A stretch of DNA of 64,000 bases from Moraxellaceae bacterium (GCA_031119205.1 JAVHYF010000001.1:124001-188000); one strand, 5' to 3'. Shown: positions 25,050 through 33,310, numbered from the stretch's first letter. Notes: generated by a model from the letters alone, not told the origin. Made by a program: numbers and translations.

Positions 25050-25382
25050 CTAGCCTTGCAGGGAGATCGCGGCGCCGGCCTGCCCTGAAATCAGGCGTGA
25101 CAAGGCGGTGAAGAGTTCTTCGCCGTCGCGGGTACCGATCCAGCGCCCGCCGTCGTAACGATAGTGGAAGCCACCTGCACGTGCGGCAACCCAGATTTCG
25201 CGGGCCGCCGCGTGGCGGTTGATGATGATCTTGCTGTCGTCCTCGAAGGTCAGTTCGAGGATGCCGCCCGGTTGCAGCTCGCTGTCGTAGTCGACATCCG
25301 CGGCGTCCAGCGCAGACTCGATGATGCGCTCCAGGCGATCCATCGTCGCGTCGGCCAGGCTCAGGAATTCCCGTTCGTCCAT
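25050..25382 (-). CDS. cyaY: iron-sulfur cluster assembly regulator CyaY (frataxin)
   Basis: This is the bacterial frataxin, which modulates iron supply and IscS activity in Fe-S cluster assembly. The start is the ATG at 25382 (MDEREFLSLADATMDRLE), giving 110 residues, the usual size. The acidic first helix (ESALDAADVDYDSE) and the beta-sheet motifs GGILELTFEDDSKIIINRH and EIWVAARAGGFHYRY are diagnostic. An upstream in-frame extension to 25559 runs antisense across lptM and is rejected. It is divergent from lptM by 48 bp, the conserved cyaY/lptM neighbourhood. Confidence 0.95.
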   Translation of the reverse strand: MDEREFLSLADATMDRLERIIESALDAADVDYDSELQPGGILELTFEDDSKIIINRHAAAREIWVAARAGGFHYRYDGGRWIGTRDGEELFTALSRLISGQAGAAISLQG

Positions 25383-25430
25383 CGTGTGCTCTTTGTTACC
25401 ATCCCGGCTTTGCTGCTGCCGCCATTCATC

Positions 25431-25601
25431 ATGCGCATCCTGCTGACCTGCGCGCTCCTGCTGTCGATCACTGCCTGTGGCATCAAGGGTGGCCTGTACC
25501 TGCCCCCGCCGCAACAAGCGCCTGCTCCGGCGCCCGCACCGACCAGCGCGGCCGATCATAACAACAAACCCACTGCGGCCCCTGCGCCCACCGCACCATG
25601 A
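25431..25601 (+). CDS. lptM: small lipoprotein LptM (YifL family)
   Basis: This is a 56-residue lipoprotein. A short signal is followed by the lipobox SITAC with Cys16, then the family motif GIKGGLYLPP. The tail is low-complexity Pro/Ala. In E. coli, LptM (YifL) helps oxidative maturation of the LptD/LptE LPS translocon at the outer membrane; that role is carried over from the family. The gene overlaps the lysA start (ATGA) and is divergent from cyaY. The same position, next to cyaY and a DAP-pathway gene, is seen in E. coli. It is easily missed because of its size. Confidence 0.88.
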   Translation: MRILLTCALLLSITACGIKGGLYLPPPQQAPAPAPAPTSAADHNNKPTAAPAPTAP

Positions 25602-26857
25602 GCTTTGCCATGCCCACCCTCGCCCAGGCCAAGGACGGCCTGCGGCTGGAAGCCGTTTCCCTGCGCCAGATCTCAGAGCAGTACGGCACGCCTACCTATG
25701 TTTATTCCCGCGCCGCGCTGGAGGCTGCCTATCGCAGCTACGTAGACGCGCTGGCCGGCCGTGACGCACTGGTCTGCTTCGCCGTGAAGGCCAACAGCAA
25801 CCTCGCCGTGCTGGACGTGTTCGCCCGCCTCGGCGCCGGCTTCGACATCGTGTCCGGCGGCGAGATGCAACGTGTTCTTGCCGCGGGCGGCCGCGCCGAC
25901 CGCATCGTGTTCTCCGGTGTCGGCAAGACGGTGGTGGAGCTGCGCGACGCGCTGAGTGCCGGCATCCGCTGCTTCAACGTCGAGTCACCGACCGAGATCG
26001 ACCGCCTCAATGAAGTGGCGGGCAGTCTGGGCAAGCGCGCGCCGATCGCATTGCGCGTCAATCCCAACGTCGACCCCAAGACCCACCCCTACATTTCCAC
26101 CGGCCTGCGCGACAACAAGTTCGGCGTCGCCTTCGCCGATGCACTGGCGCTGTACCGTCGTGCCGCCGCCCTGCCCAACCTGCACATCAGCGGCATCGCC
26201 TGCCACATCGGCTCGCAACTGCTGGACGGTGCCCCGGTGGCCGAAGCGGCGGAGAAGGTGCTGGGCCTGGTGCGCCAGCTGGAGAGCGAGGGCATCCAGC
26301 TGGAACACATCGATCTCGGTGGCGGCCTCGGCATCCGTTACGCCAACGAAGTGCCGCCAAAGGTGGCGGATTACCTTGCCCCGCTGCTGGCCTGCTTCGC
26401 CGGCCGCAAGGAACAGCTGTGCTTCGAGCCCGGCCGCTCGCTGGTCGGCAATGCCGGCCTGCTGCTGACCCGGGTGGAGTTCCTCAAGCACGGCGAGACC
26501 AAGAACTTCGCGATCGTCGACGCGGCGATGAACGACCTCGCCCGCCCCGCTCTGTACGACGCCTATCACGACATGGTGGCCGTGGCGCCAGGTATCGACA
26601 CGCCGGAGCAGGTGTACGAGATCGTCGGTCCGATCTGTGAAAGCGGCGACTTCCTCGGCCACGACCGCAAGCTGGCCATCGCGGCGGGCGACCTGCTGGC
26701 CATCCAGTCGGCTGGCGCCTATGGCATGGTCATGAGCTCCAACTACAACACCCGTCCGCGCGCTGCGGAGGTGATGGTGGACGGTGACCGCGTGCACCTG
26801 GTGCGTGCGCGCGAAACCGTGGCTAGCCTGTTCGCCAACGAGTCGCGCCTGCCCTGA
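25598..26857 (+). CDS. lysA: diaminopimelate decarboxylase
   Basis: This PLP enzyme decarboxylates meso-diaminopimelate to lysine. It is 419 residues. The PLP lysine lies in CFAVKANSNLAVL (about residue 61). The glycine-rich phosphate loop is HIDLGGGLGIRY, the cysteine motif is GPICESGDFLG, and the later tyrosine is in SAGAYGMVMSSNYN. The ATG at 25598 overlaps the lptM stop; a second in-frame ATG at 25610 is possible. It is downstream of lptM in a two-gene operon. Confidence 0.97.
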   Translation: MSFAMPTLAQAKDGLRLEAVSLRQISEQYGTPTYVYSRAALEAAYRSYVDALAGRDALVCFAVKANSNLAVLDVFARLGAGFDIVSGGEMQRVLAAGGRADRIVFSGVGKTVVELRDALSAGIRCFNVESPTEIDRLNEVAGSLGKRAPIALRVNPNVDPKTHPYISTGLRDNKFGVAFADALALYRRAAALPNLHISGIACHIGSQLLDGAPVAEAAEKVLGLVRQLESEGIQLEHIDLGGGLGIRYANEVPPKVADYLAPLLACFAGRKEQLCFEPGRSLVGNAGLLLTRVEFLKHGETKNFAIVDAAMNDLARPALYDAYHDMVAVAPGIDTPEQVYEIVGPICESGDFLGHDRKLAIAAGDLLAIQSAGAYGMVMSSNYNTRPRAAEVMVDGDRVHLVRARETVASLFANESRLP

Positions 26858-26920
26858 GCGAGCGCTACGGGGCGCGCCATCGGTAGCGCCCCGCATCGCC
26901 CCATACCCTTGCGTATGCTA

Positions 26921-26951
26921 GCCTCCGGCGGTCATCTGCCGGAGGCTTTTT
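26921..26951 (+). promoter_or_regulatory. terminator-like hairpin containing the NMO ribosome binding site
   Basis: GCCTCCGGC (26921-26929), an 8-nt loop, and GCCGGAGGC (26938-26946) form a perfect 9-bp stem followed by TTTTT (26947-26951). The next gene starts at 26953. The only Shine-Dalgarno candidate, GGAGG at 26941-26945, lies inside the 3' arm. The element therefore looks like the lysA terminator fused to the leader of the next gene, with the initiation site masked when folded. Confidence 0.7.
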
Positions 26952-26952
26952 C

Positions 26953-27900
26953 ATGTCCCTGCCCACCCTGTTCCAGGGCCGTCTGCGCATACCAGCGATC
27001 GCTGCGCCGATGTTCCTCGTCTCCGGCCCGGAGCTGGTCATCGCCACCTGTACGGCAGGCGTGGCCGGCAGCTTCCCGGCGCTGAACGCACGCCCCTCCA
27101 GCCAGTTCGACATGTGGCTGGGGCAGATCGGCGACGCGCTGGATGCCGATGCGGCGCCTTATGGCGTGAACCTCATCCTGCACGCCAGCAACGTCCGTCT
27201 CGCCGACGACCTGGCGCTGTGCGTGAGCCACAAGGTGCCCTTCGTCATCACCAGCCTGGGGCATCCCGGCAAGGTGGTCGAAGCGGTGCACGGCTACGGC
27301 GGTCTCGTGCTGGCGGATGTCATCCACGCCACGCATGCGCGCAAGGTGGCGGCAGCCGGGGTCGACGGCATCATCGCCATCGCCTCCGGTGCCGGCGGTC
27401 ATGCGGGTAGCCAGAGTGCGTTCTCGCTCATCCGCGAGATCCGTGAATTCTGGGACGGCCTGCTGATCCTCGGTGGCGCCATTTCCGACGGGGCCGGCAT
27501 CCGCGCAGCGGAAACCCTGGGCGCCGATCTCGCCTATCTCGGCACACGGTTCATCGCCACCCAGGAGTCACGCGCGCAGCCCGACTACAAGCGCATGGTG
27601 GTGGACAGCAACGCGGCCGATATCGTGTATACGGATGTCATTTCCGGCGCCAACGCCAACTTCCTGATGCCCTCGCTGGCCGCCGCCGGCTACAGCCGGG
27701 ACACGCTGCACCCTGCGGCAGGCAAGGCAGTGCTGAAGGATCTGGCTGAAGAAGCCAAGGCCTGGCGCGACACCTGGAGCGCCGGTCACGGTGTGGCCAC
27801 CATCCACGACGTGCCACCCACTGGCGAACTGGTGGCACGCCTCGGCCGTGAATACGAGGCCGCCTGCGCGCTGCCTCCCAGTCCGGCCCTGCGCCGCTAG
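26953..27900 (+). CDS. nitronate monooxygenase family FMN enzyme
   Basis: This is a 315-residue (beta/alpha)8-barrel flavoprotein of the NMO/2-nitropropane dioxygenase family, which oxidises alkyl nitronates; some members are enoyl reductases. Visible motifs are RIPAIAAPMFLVSGPELV at the N-terminus, VNLILHASN, the FMN and catalytic-histidine region IAIASGAGGHAGSQSAF, and GADLAYLGTRFIATQES for the phosphate-binding loop. It is shorter than class I NMOs (~350). Its start lies 1 nt after the T-run of a terminator-like hairpin, so its translation may be regulated. The substrate is unknown. Confidence 0.9.
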   Translation: MSLPTLFQGRLRIPAIAAPMFLVSGPELVIATCTAGVAGSFPALNARPSSQFDMWLGQIGDALDADAAPYGVNLILHASNVRLADDLALCVSHKVPFVITSLGHPGKVVEAVHGYGGLVLADVIHATHARKVAAAGVDGIIAIASGAGGHAGSQSAFSLIREIREFWDGLLILGGAISDGAGIRAAETLGADLAYLGTRFIATQESRAQPDYKRMVVDSNAADIVYTDVISGANANFLMPSLAAAGYSRDTLHPAAGKAVLKDLAEEAKAWRDTWSAGHGVATIHDVPPTGELVARLGREYEAACALPPSPALRR

Positions 27901-27926
27901 TCTCTGGCCAGTCCCGGACAACGGGC

Positions 27927-27962
27927 AAAAAAACCGTCTCCACCCGACAGGGTGGAGACGGT
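27927..27962 (-). terminator. minus-strand intrinsic terminator
   Basis: ACCGTCTCCACCC (27933-27945), loop GACA, and GGGTGGAGACGGT (27950-27962) form a perfect 13-bp stem. The A7 run at 27927-27933 becomes a U-run only for transcripts read leftward. No minus-strand protein gene ends here, and the plus-strand side lacks T residues. It therefore marks the 3' end of a separate minus-strand transcript. Confidence 0.8.
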
Positions 27963-28193
27963 GGAACGGAGGACACCCTTCTGGAGGACACCTTGGGGTG
28001 TTCGAAGCGTGCTGCGGCAACAGCCCGCCTCTGCGCGGTGGCGGGGAGACAATCCGCCATCGCAACCCGACCGCCCGTCCGGCAAGACGTACGGTCAGGA
28101 CCTGCGGAATCGCTGCATCGACCTGCAGCAGCGACCCGAAACCGACGACCTCCCCGGTAGCCACGACCTGTAATTAGTTCGTTCGAGCGCCGA

Positions 28194-28207
28194 GTTAATC
28201 GTTTAAC
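28194..28207. promoter_or_regulatory. GTTAA-tcgt-TTAAC dyad, possible LacI-family operator
   Basis: A 14-bp inverted repeat with a central CG lies at the predicted start of the small RNA and about 230 bp upstream of the LacI gene. LacI/GalR-family operators are typically short dyads with a central CG. A second such dyad, AAACGTTT, lies at 28365-28372, closer to the lacI start. Either could mediate autoregulation or control of the divergent transcript. Support is motif-only. Confidence 0.35.
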
Positions 28208-28214
28208 CGCAATC

Positions 28215-28244
28215 AGTCTAGTCGTGGAGTCGCGCAGGCGTCAA
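28215..28244 (-). promoter_or_regulatory. sigma70-type promoter of the candidate small RNA
   Basis: Read on the minus strand, TTGACG (28244-28239) and TAGACT (28220-28215) are separated by 18 bp. This gives a start point near 28208. The match is close to consensus for so GC-rich a genome. Confidence 0.5.
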
Positions 28245-28437
28245 CACCTTGTCCGTACGTGGTAGCCGCGAAGTAAAACTATTTAACTGTCTTGACAGCT
28301 TTTTTCCTGCTCATTAACGTTCAGCGGAAATTCGTTTCTTAAAAATTACCGACTTAGCTGGCATAAACGTTTTCCGTACGGAGCCTCTCCCCCGTACCCT
28401 TGCACAGCTCCCGGATCTCCCTTCTCAGTAAAGCGTC

Positions 28438-29430
28438 ATGCAGCCCAAGAAGCCCTCCACCATCCGCGACGTGGCCGCAGCAGCCGGTGTCTCGACCGCC
28501 ACGGTCTCCAAGTTCATCAATGGTCAACAGCGTTTCTCCGCCGAGGTGGAGGCGCGCATGAAGACCGTGATCGAACAACTCGGTTACCGCCAGAACCCGC
28601 TGGCACGCAGCATGGTCACCGGCCAGACCAAGAGCGTCGGCCTGGCCATCATGGATGTGCGCAACCCGCACTTCGCCAACATCGTGAAGGGCGCCAACCG
28701 CGTCGCCATCGAGCATGACTACAACCTGCTGGTGGTCGACCTGGAGGAAAGCCCGAAGCGTGAGCAGGAGCTGCTGGGCGCCCTGTCACGCCGCGTGGAC
28801 GGCCTCATCGTCAGCTCGCGCATTCCGCTGGAAACCGTCGACTGGCTGGCCCAGCAGGGCAAGCCAGTGGTGTTCTTCGGCGCCATCCAGCGCCAGGGCG
28901 TCGTCGCCGTGCGTACCGACGGCTACCGCGCCGCCAACATGCTGGGCCGCCACCTCGCCAGCCAGGGTCGCAAGCGCTTTGCCTACGTCGGCTTCCCGCA
29001 GGCACGCTGGAACACGGAACGCCTGCAAGGCCTGCAGGACGGCCTGGCGCAGATCGGCGCCAGCGCCAGGGTGTTCGACGTCAACCTGCCCACGCCGGAA
29101 GAAGGCGAAGCCATCTGCTCGCGCGTGCTGCTGGCTGACGACCGGCCGGACGCGGTGGTCTGCTACAACGATCTGGTCGCGCTGGGTTTCATGCACGAGG
29201 CACAGTCGCTGGGCCTGAAGGTGCCGGACGACGTGGCGGTCGCCGGCTTCGACGACATTCCGCTGGCACGCTATGCCAACCCGCCGCTGACCACCGTGGA
29301 CATGCAGAGCGAACGTCAGGGCGTGGTGGCGATGGAGCGCCTGCTCGGCGCACTGGCCGGCAACTGGCCGGATGCCGACACCTTGCTGGAGCCGCGCCTG
29401 GTGGCGCGCCAGTCGACCGGCCGCCAGTAG
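28438..29430 (+). CDS. LacI-family transcriptional regulator
   Basis: This is a 330-residue repressor-type regulator. The N-terminal helix-turn-helix and hinge are clear (TIRDVAAAAGVSTATVSKFI, residues about 7-26, then RQNPLARSM). The periplasmic-binding-protein-like ligand domain follows (about 60-330), with typical VGLAIMDVRNPHFANIV and VAVAGFDDIPLARYANPPLT. It is preceded by a 537 bp gene-poor region with AT-rich sequence and is isolated from sugar-transport genes, so its regulon is not evident. One target could be the divergent small RNA unit upstream. It ends at a strong bidirectional terminator. Confidence 0.92.
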   Translation: MQPKKPSTIRDVAAAAGVSTATVSKFINGQQRFSAEVEARMKTVIEQLGYRQNPLARSMVTGQTKSVGLAIMDVRNPHFANIVKGANRVAIEHDYNLLVVDLEESPKREQELLGALSRRVDGLIVSSRIPLETVDWLAQQGKPVVFFGAIQRQGVVAVRTDGYRAANMLGRHLASQGRKRFAYVGFPQARWNTERLQGLQDGLAQIGASARVFDVNLPTPEEGEAICSRVLLADDRPDAVVCYNDLVALGFMHEAQSLGLKVPDDVAVAGFDDIPLARYANPPLTTVDMQSERQGVVAMERLLGALAGNWPDADTLLEPRLVARQSTGRQ

Positions 29431-29474
29431 AACGGCCCGACCAGGGCGCGCTGCACACCAACGCGCAGGCAAAG

Positions 29475-29507
29475 AAAAAGCCGCACGGCATGCCGTGCGG
29501 CTTTTTT
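29475..29507. terminator. bidirectional intrinsic terminator between lacI-type gene and htrA
   Basis: AAAAAGCCGCACGGCA and its exact complement abut to form a palindrome at 29475-29506, followed by T residues to 29507, with A-run and T-run on the two sides. It sits between the convergent regulator gene (ends 29430) and the protease gene (ends 29525). Confidence 0.9.
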
Positions 29508-29524
29508 GTTTGGGAGCGAAGCGG

Positions 29525-31027
29525 TCAGCCGACCCGCACCACCACGTACTGGCGACTACCGCCACGCTGCACCAGCAGCGGCACGCGGTTGCCGGCGGCA
29601 TCCACGGCCTTGCGCAGCTGCTCGATGGAGTTCACCGCAGTGTTGCCCACCGCAAGCACCACGTCACCCTGGCGGATGCCGGCACGCTGCGCCGCGCCGC
29701 TGGACTGCTCCACGAGCAAGCCACCCGGCAGGTCGAGACGCTGCGACTCGTTGCCGGTCAGCGGCCGTACGGACAGACCCAGCTTGCCGGCCGGGGCAGC
29801 TTCCTTGCCCTTTGCCGGTTCCTCGGCACTGGCCACGTCGGAAGGCATTTCCACCAGCTTCACGCTGATATCGCGCGCCTTCTTGTCACGCCAGATGCGT
29901 AGCTTGACGGTGTCTCCGGGGCGACGCTCACCAATCGCGCGCGGCAGGTCGCCAGCGTCCTCGACGCGGATTCCGTCAACCTGCTGGATCACGTCGCCCT
30001 GCTGCACGCCGGCCTTGTCGGCGGGACCGCCGGACTCCACCTCACGCACCAGCGCGCCTTGCGGCTTGTCGAGACCCAGGGCCTCGGCGAGGTCCTTGTC
30101 CAGCGGCTGGAAACCCACACCCAGCTTGCCACGCTGCACCTTGCCGAACTGTTGCAGCTGGTCCTTAACCTTCAGCGCCACATCGATCGGGATCGCGAAG
30201 GAGATGCCCATGAAGCCCCCCGAGCGCGAGTAGATCTGCGAGTTGATGCCGATCACTTCACCACTCAGGTTGAACAACGGGCCACCCGAGTTACCGGGGT
30301 TGATCGCCACGTCGGTCTGGATGAAAGGCACGAAGTTCTCGTCCGGCAGGCGGCGTGCCTTGGCGGACACGATGCCGGCCGTCACGGTGTTCTCGAAACC
30401 GAAGGGCGAGCCGACCGCGATCACCCATTCGCCGACCTTGGTCTTCTCGGTGTCACCGGTCTTGAGCACCGGCAGGCCGCCGGCCTCGATCTTCACCAGC
30501 GCCACGTCGGTACGCTTGTCCAGGCCGATCACCTTGGCCTTGAACTCACGCTTGTCATTGAGCTTCACCGTCACCTCGGTGGCGCCGTCCACCACGTGGG
30601 CATTGGTCAGGATGTAACCATCCGCGCTGACGATGAAGCCGGAGCCCACGCCCTGCTGCACGCGCGGTGCGGCATTGGGGCCGCCGGGCGCGCCGGGCAC
30701 CGGGATACCGAAGCGGCGGAAGAACTCGTACATCGGATCGTTCTCGTCGATCTGGATGCCGCCGCGTGCATTGCGGTCGACACTGGTGACGCTGATGTTC
30801 ACCACCGCCGGACCAACCTGCTCCACCAGCGCGCTGAAATCGGGCAAGGCGACGCGGGCGGAAGGCGCCACAACGGCCGGAGCGGCCGTGGCATTCGTGG
30901 CTGCGACCGCGGGCGAAGCTGCATTCGCGCTCGCTGGCGACAGGTCGACGCCGACATGGACGGCGCCGGCAAAAGCGACGACCGCCACGGCGGCCGCCAG
31001 AACGGTACGGGAAGGGGACCACTTCAT
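29525..31027 (-). CDS. periplasmic serine endoprotease, DegP/DegQ/MucD (HtrA) family
   Basis: This envelope quality-control protease is 500 residues. A hydrophobic N-terminal signal/anchor (about 8-27) is followed by an Ala-rich linker. The trypsin-like domain has the catalytic triad His in LTNAHVVDGA, Asp in KRTDVALVKI and Ser in NPGNSGGPLF. Two PDZ domains follow (about 280-370 and 400-495), with the first carboxylate loop near LGVGFQPL and the second near LGLSVRPL. HtrA proteins degrade or refold misfolded periplasmic proteins and cut anti-sigma factors. No anti-sigma or rpoE genes are adjacent, so DegQ versus MucD cannot be decided. Confidence 0.95.
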   Translation of the reverse strand: MKWSPSRTVLAAAVAVVAFAGAVHVGVDLSPASANAASPAVAATNATAAPAVVAPSARVALPDFSALVEQVGPAVVNISVTSVDRNARGGIQIDENDPMYEFFRRFGIPVPGAPGGPNAAPRVQQGVGSGFIVSADGYILTNAHVVDGATEVTVKLNDKREFKAKVIGLDKRTDVALVKIEAGGLPVLKTGDTEKTKVGEWVIAVGSPFGFENTVTAGIVSAKARRLPDENFVPFIQTDVAINPGNSGGPLFNLSGEVIGINSQIYSRSGGFMGISFAIPIDVALKVKDQLQQFGKVQRGKLGVGFQPLDKDLAEALGLDKPQGALVREVESGGPADKAGVQQGDVIQQVDGIRVEDAGDLPRAIGERRPGDTVKLRIWRDKKARDISVKLVEMPSDVASAEEPAKGKEAAPAGKLGLSVRPLTGNESQRLDLPGGLLVEQSSGAAQRAGIRQGDVVLAVGNTAVNSIEQLRKAVDAAGNRVPLLVQRGGSRQYVVVRVG

Positions 31028-31251
31028 GATGGTTCTTGCTCCTCTGAGAAAAACGTCGTGACAGGGCGACAGACCGGCGCCCGCGAGACCTCGTTCCGGG
31101 GTCTTACAGTCGCTTACAAAGTGGGGGCGGATGGCCGCGTTTCAAGCGCTGCGCCACATTCCCCGCGTGGAGATCGCCGATGCGGGACGTGCCGCAGCGG
31201 GCGGACTTACAATGCCGGTGTTCGTCTGCCGACGCCGAAGGACCACCCTCC

Positions 31252-32166
31252 ATGACCCTCACCGATCTTCGCTACATCGTCGCCCTCGCCCAGGAACGTC
31301 ACTTCGGCCGTGCCGCCGAGAAGTGCCACGTCAGCCAGCCGACGCTGTCGGTCGCGGTAAAGAAGCTGGAGGAGCAACTGGGCGTCCTGCTGTTCGAGCG
31401 CAGCGCCACCGACGTGAAGATCACCGAGATCGGCCGCCACGTCGTGGACCAGGCCGAGCGTGTCATCCGCGAAGCGAACCAGATTCACGACATCGCCGAA
31501 TCCGGCCGCGACCCCTACGCCGGTCCGCTACGCCTCGGCGTCATCTACACCATCGGGCCCTACCTGCTGCCGGGCCTGATCCCGCTGCTGACCGAGCGTG
31601 CGCCGCGCATGCCGCTGATGATCCAGGAGAACTACACCAGCCGCCTGGCCGAGGCGCTGAAGCGCGGTGACATCGACGTCGCCATCCTCGCCCTGCCCTT
31701 CGAGGAGAACGGCATCGTCGCGCAGCCGGTGTACGAGGAGCCCTTCCGCGTGGTCCTGCCGGCGACACACGCCTGGGCGGATGCCAAGGAGATCAGCGTC
31801 ACCAAGCTGCAGGAAGAGCCGCTATTGCTGCTCGGTGCCGGCAACTGCTTCCGTGACCAGGTGCTGGAAGCCTGCCCGCGTTGCGCGCATGGCACCGGCC
31901 TGCAGAAGACGCTGGAGGGCAGCTCGCTGGAGACGATCCGCCACATGGTGGCGACCGGCCTCGGCGTCACCGTGCTGCCCAGCACCGCGGCGGACCCGCT
32001 GACGGGCAACCAGAAGCTGGTGGCGGTAAAGCCTCTCTCTGCCCCCGTGCCCTCGCGCAAGGTCGCGATTGCCTGGCGCGTCACCTACCCGCGCACCAAG
32101 GTCATCGACCTGCTGCGCGAGGCCATCCTCGACACCCCGCTGCCGGGCGTGAAGCCGATCCGCTGA
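31252..32166 (+). CDS. oxyR: hydrogen peroxide sensor/regulator OxyR (LysR family)
   Basis: OxyR activates antioxidant genes after disulfide formation. Starting at ATG 31252 gives 304 residues, with the LysR helix-turn-helix at about 16-38 (FGRAAEKCHVSQPTLSVAVK). The redox cysteines fall exactly at positions 199 and 208 (NCFRDQVLEAC), identical to E. coli numbering, so the identification is firm. The protein is isolated: divergent from the HtrA gene across 224 bp, and no katG, ahpC or dps is adjacent. An upstream frame to 31180 is rejected because the LysR N-terminus begins at MTLTDLRYI. Confidence 0.96.
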   Translation: MTLTDLRYIVALAQERHFGRAAEKCHVSQPTLSVAVKKLEEQLGVLLFERSATDVKITEIGRHVVDQAERVIREANQIHDIAESGRDPYAGPLRLGVIYTIGPYLLPGLIPLLTERAPRMPLMIQENYTSRLAEALKRGDIDVAILALPFEENGIVAQPVYEEPFRVVLPATHAWADAKEISVTKLQEEPLLLLGAGNCFRDQVLEACPRCAHGTGLQKTLEGSSLETIRHMVATGLGVTVLPSTAADPLTGNQKLVAVKPLSAPVPSRKVAIAWRVTYPRTKVIDLLREAILDTPLPGVKPIR

Positions 32167-32222
32167 CCCATCGCGCGGTCGATACCCGGATCAGCGCCCG
32201 CCCGTTTCACCCGCCGTAAACG

Positions 32223-32253
32223 AAAAACCGCAACGGACTCGCGTCCGTTGCGG
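32223..32253 (-). terminator. intrinsic terminator of the small minus-strand gene
   Basis: CCGCAACGGAC (32228-32238), loop TCGC, and GTCCGTTGCGG (32243-32253) form a perfect 11-bp stem. The A5 run at 32223-32227 serves as the U-run for leftward transcription from the gene at 32282-32554. It also separates that gene from oxyR. Confidence 0.85.
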
Positions 32254-32281
32254 CGAACATCGCATCGCCTTTGTCAGCTCA

Positions 32282-32554
32282 TCAGCGCGATACGTTGAGG
32301 GAACCGAATGTCTGGGCAATCACCGACGCGGATGGCAGGTCGAAGTCCGATTCGATGAAGCCATCGTCGATGAGCTGCTGGATGATCTGCTCGACCTCGC
32401 CCAAGGGACTGAGCATCACGCGCAGCTCGCGACCGCTGGTCTTGCCATCGATCAGGATGAGCGCCGCGCGCAATCGCGCAGTGAGGTGGAAAGCGCGGGA
32501 GTTGACCTCTTCGCGACCCTTTTCGGTCTTGTAGTACACGGCGGCATCGAACAT
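32282..32554 (-). CDS. conserved small protein of unknown function
   Basis: This is a 90-residue soluble protein starting at ATG 32554 behind GGGAGAGAG. It begins MFDAAVYYKTEKGREEVNSR and continues with LRAALILIDGKTSGREL and QLIDDGFIESDFDLP. I recall similar short proteins in Betaproteobacteria but no assigned function. The alternating helices and the segment LGEVEQIIQQLIDDGFI resemble a winged-helix domain, so a DNA-binding or adaptor role is conceivable but unproven. It is monocistronic with its own terminator. A frame extending to 32731 exists but has no homology-like content. Confidence 0.75.
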   Translation of the reverse strand: MFDAAVYYKTEKGREEVNSRAFHLTARLRAALILIDGKTSGRELRVMLSPLGEVEQIIQQLIDDGFIESDFDLPSASVIAQTFGSLNVSR

Positions 32555-32851
32555 GGCTCTCTCCCGGGGGTGTTGCAGCATCGTAGGCAGCGCTGTGCAT
32601 CGCAGCATCTGTCTTGTCGGGTAGATAGGGTATGTCCTGAAGGGGTTCCGTCGCCCATCATGGCGCGACGTTAACGCCGGGCGGTTGCACACGCTCCGTC
32701 GGCGGTTCGCGCGATGAAAAAAGATCAACAAAACCGCTGGAAACCCGCGTAATCATTAGCTTTGCGCGATCATGTCATATGCATCACCGCATACAAAAAT
32801 GTATTGCATGCAAAACATGATTGCGTGAAAAACCGTGTCGTGACGGGCCTT

Positions 32852-33232
32852 TCAGCGATTGCGCATGTGATCGGCGAAGTCCGCGAAGGTCTTGTAGAGC
32901 GGATCCGCCAACGAGTGCGCGCCGATGACTTCATCAATCGCCTGGCGCATGCAGGCCAGCCAGGCATCACGTTCGGCCTCACCGATGGCAAACGGCAGAT
33001 GACGGGCGCGCATGCGCGGATGGCCGTATTTCTCGATGTACAGGCTGGGGCCGCCCAGCCAGCCACTGAGGAATTCGAACAGCTTCTGGCGGCTGCCGTC
33101 GAGCGTGGACGGATGCAACGCACGAATGCCGACAGCATGTTCCTCCAGCTCCATCAGATCGTAGAAGCGGTCGACCAGGGCGCGCACGGTGGCCTCGCCG
33201 CCAAGCTGTTCGTAGGGGGTCTGTTCAGACAT
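32852..33232 (-). CDS. group II truncated hemoglobin
   Basis: This is a 126-residue 2-on-2 globin of the TrHbO/YjbI type. It starts at MSEQTPYEQLGGEATVRALV. The haem pocket features are visible: FYDLME after helix B, WLGGPSLYIEKYGHPRMRARHLPF containing the proximal histidine, and AWLACMRQAIDEV. Members bind oxygen and may handle NO or peroxide. It is one of three globins in the window; the other two are under NsrR-like sites at 48-50 kb, this one is not obviously so. Its upstream region holds 15-bp tandem repeats. A frame running back to 33337 translates those repeats and is rejected. Confidence 0.92.
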   Translation of the reverse strand: MSEQTPYEQLGGEATVRALVDRFYDLMELEEHAVGIRALHPSTLDGSRQKLFEFLSGWLGGPSLYIEKYGHPRMRARHLPFAIGEAERDAWLACMRQAIDEVIGAHSLADPLYKTFADFADHMRNR

Positions 33233-33310
33233 GAGATGGTTGGTGCGGGCAGTAAAACTCGGCAGAAACACGAATACTCGAAAACGGAACGTTCGTTTGC
33301 GGGCCAACTC

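Larger units (their letters stand above)
27927..28208 (-). ncRNA. candidate small RNA of about 280 nt (unrecognised)
   Basis: A sigma70-like promoter read leftward (TTGACG, 18 bp, TAGACT; 28244 to 28215) is followed by about 280 bp without a convincing reading frame, then a strong leftward intrinsic terminator at 27962-27927. The predicted RNA carries two direct copies of GTGTCCTCC (complement of 27968-27976 and 27983-27991), each presenting CCUCC, which can pair with Shine-Dalgarno sequences. It does not match 6S RNA, tmRNA, SRP RNA or RNase P RNA as I remember them. A GTG-initiated frame from 28164 runs through the terminator and has no ribosome site. The flanking protein genes are on the other strand. 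Confidence 0.55.

Noticed and set aside
27568-28164. 198-residue GTG-initiated frame on the minus strand across the small RNA region
   Set aside because: It has no ribosome binding site, reads through a strong intrinsic terminator and continues antisense into the nitronate monooxygenase gene. It may cover part of the candidate RNA, but not as a protein.
27927-28208. 6S RNA, tmRNA, SRP RNA or RNase P RNA
   Set aside because: None of the conserved segments of these RNAs is visible in the candidate transcript, so it is reported as unrecognised.
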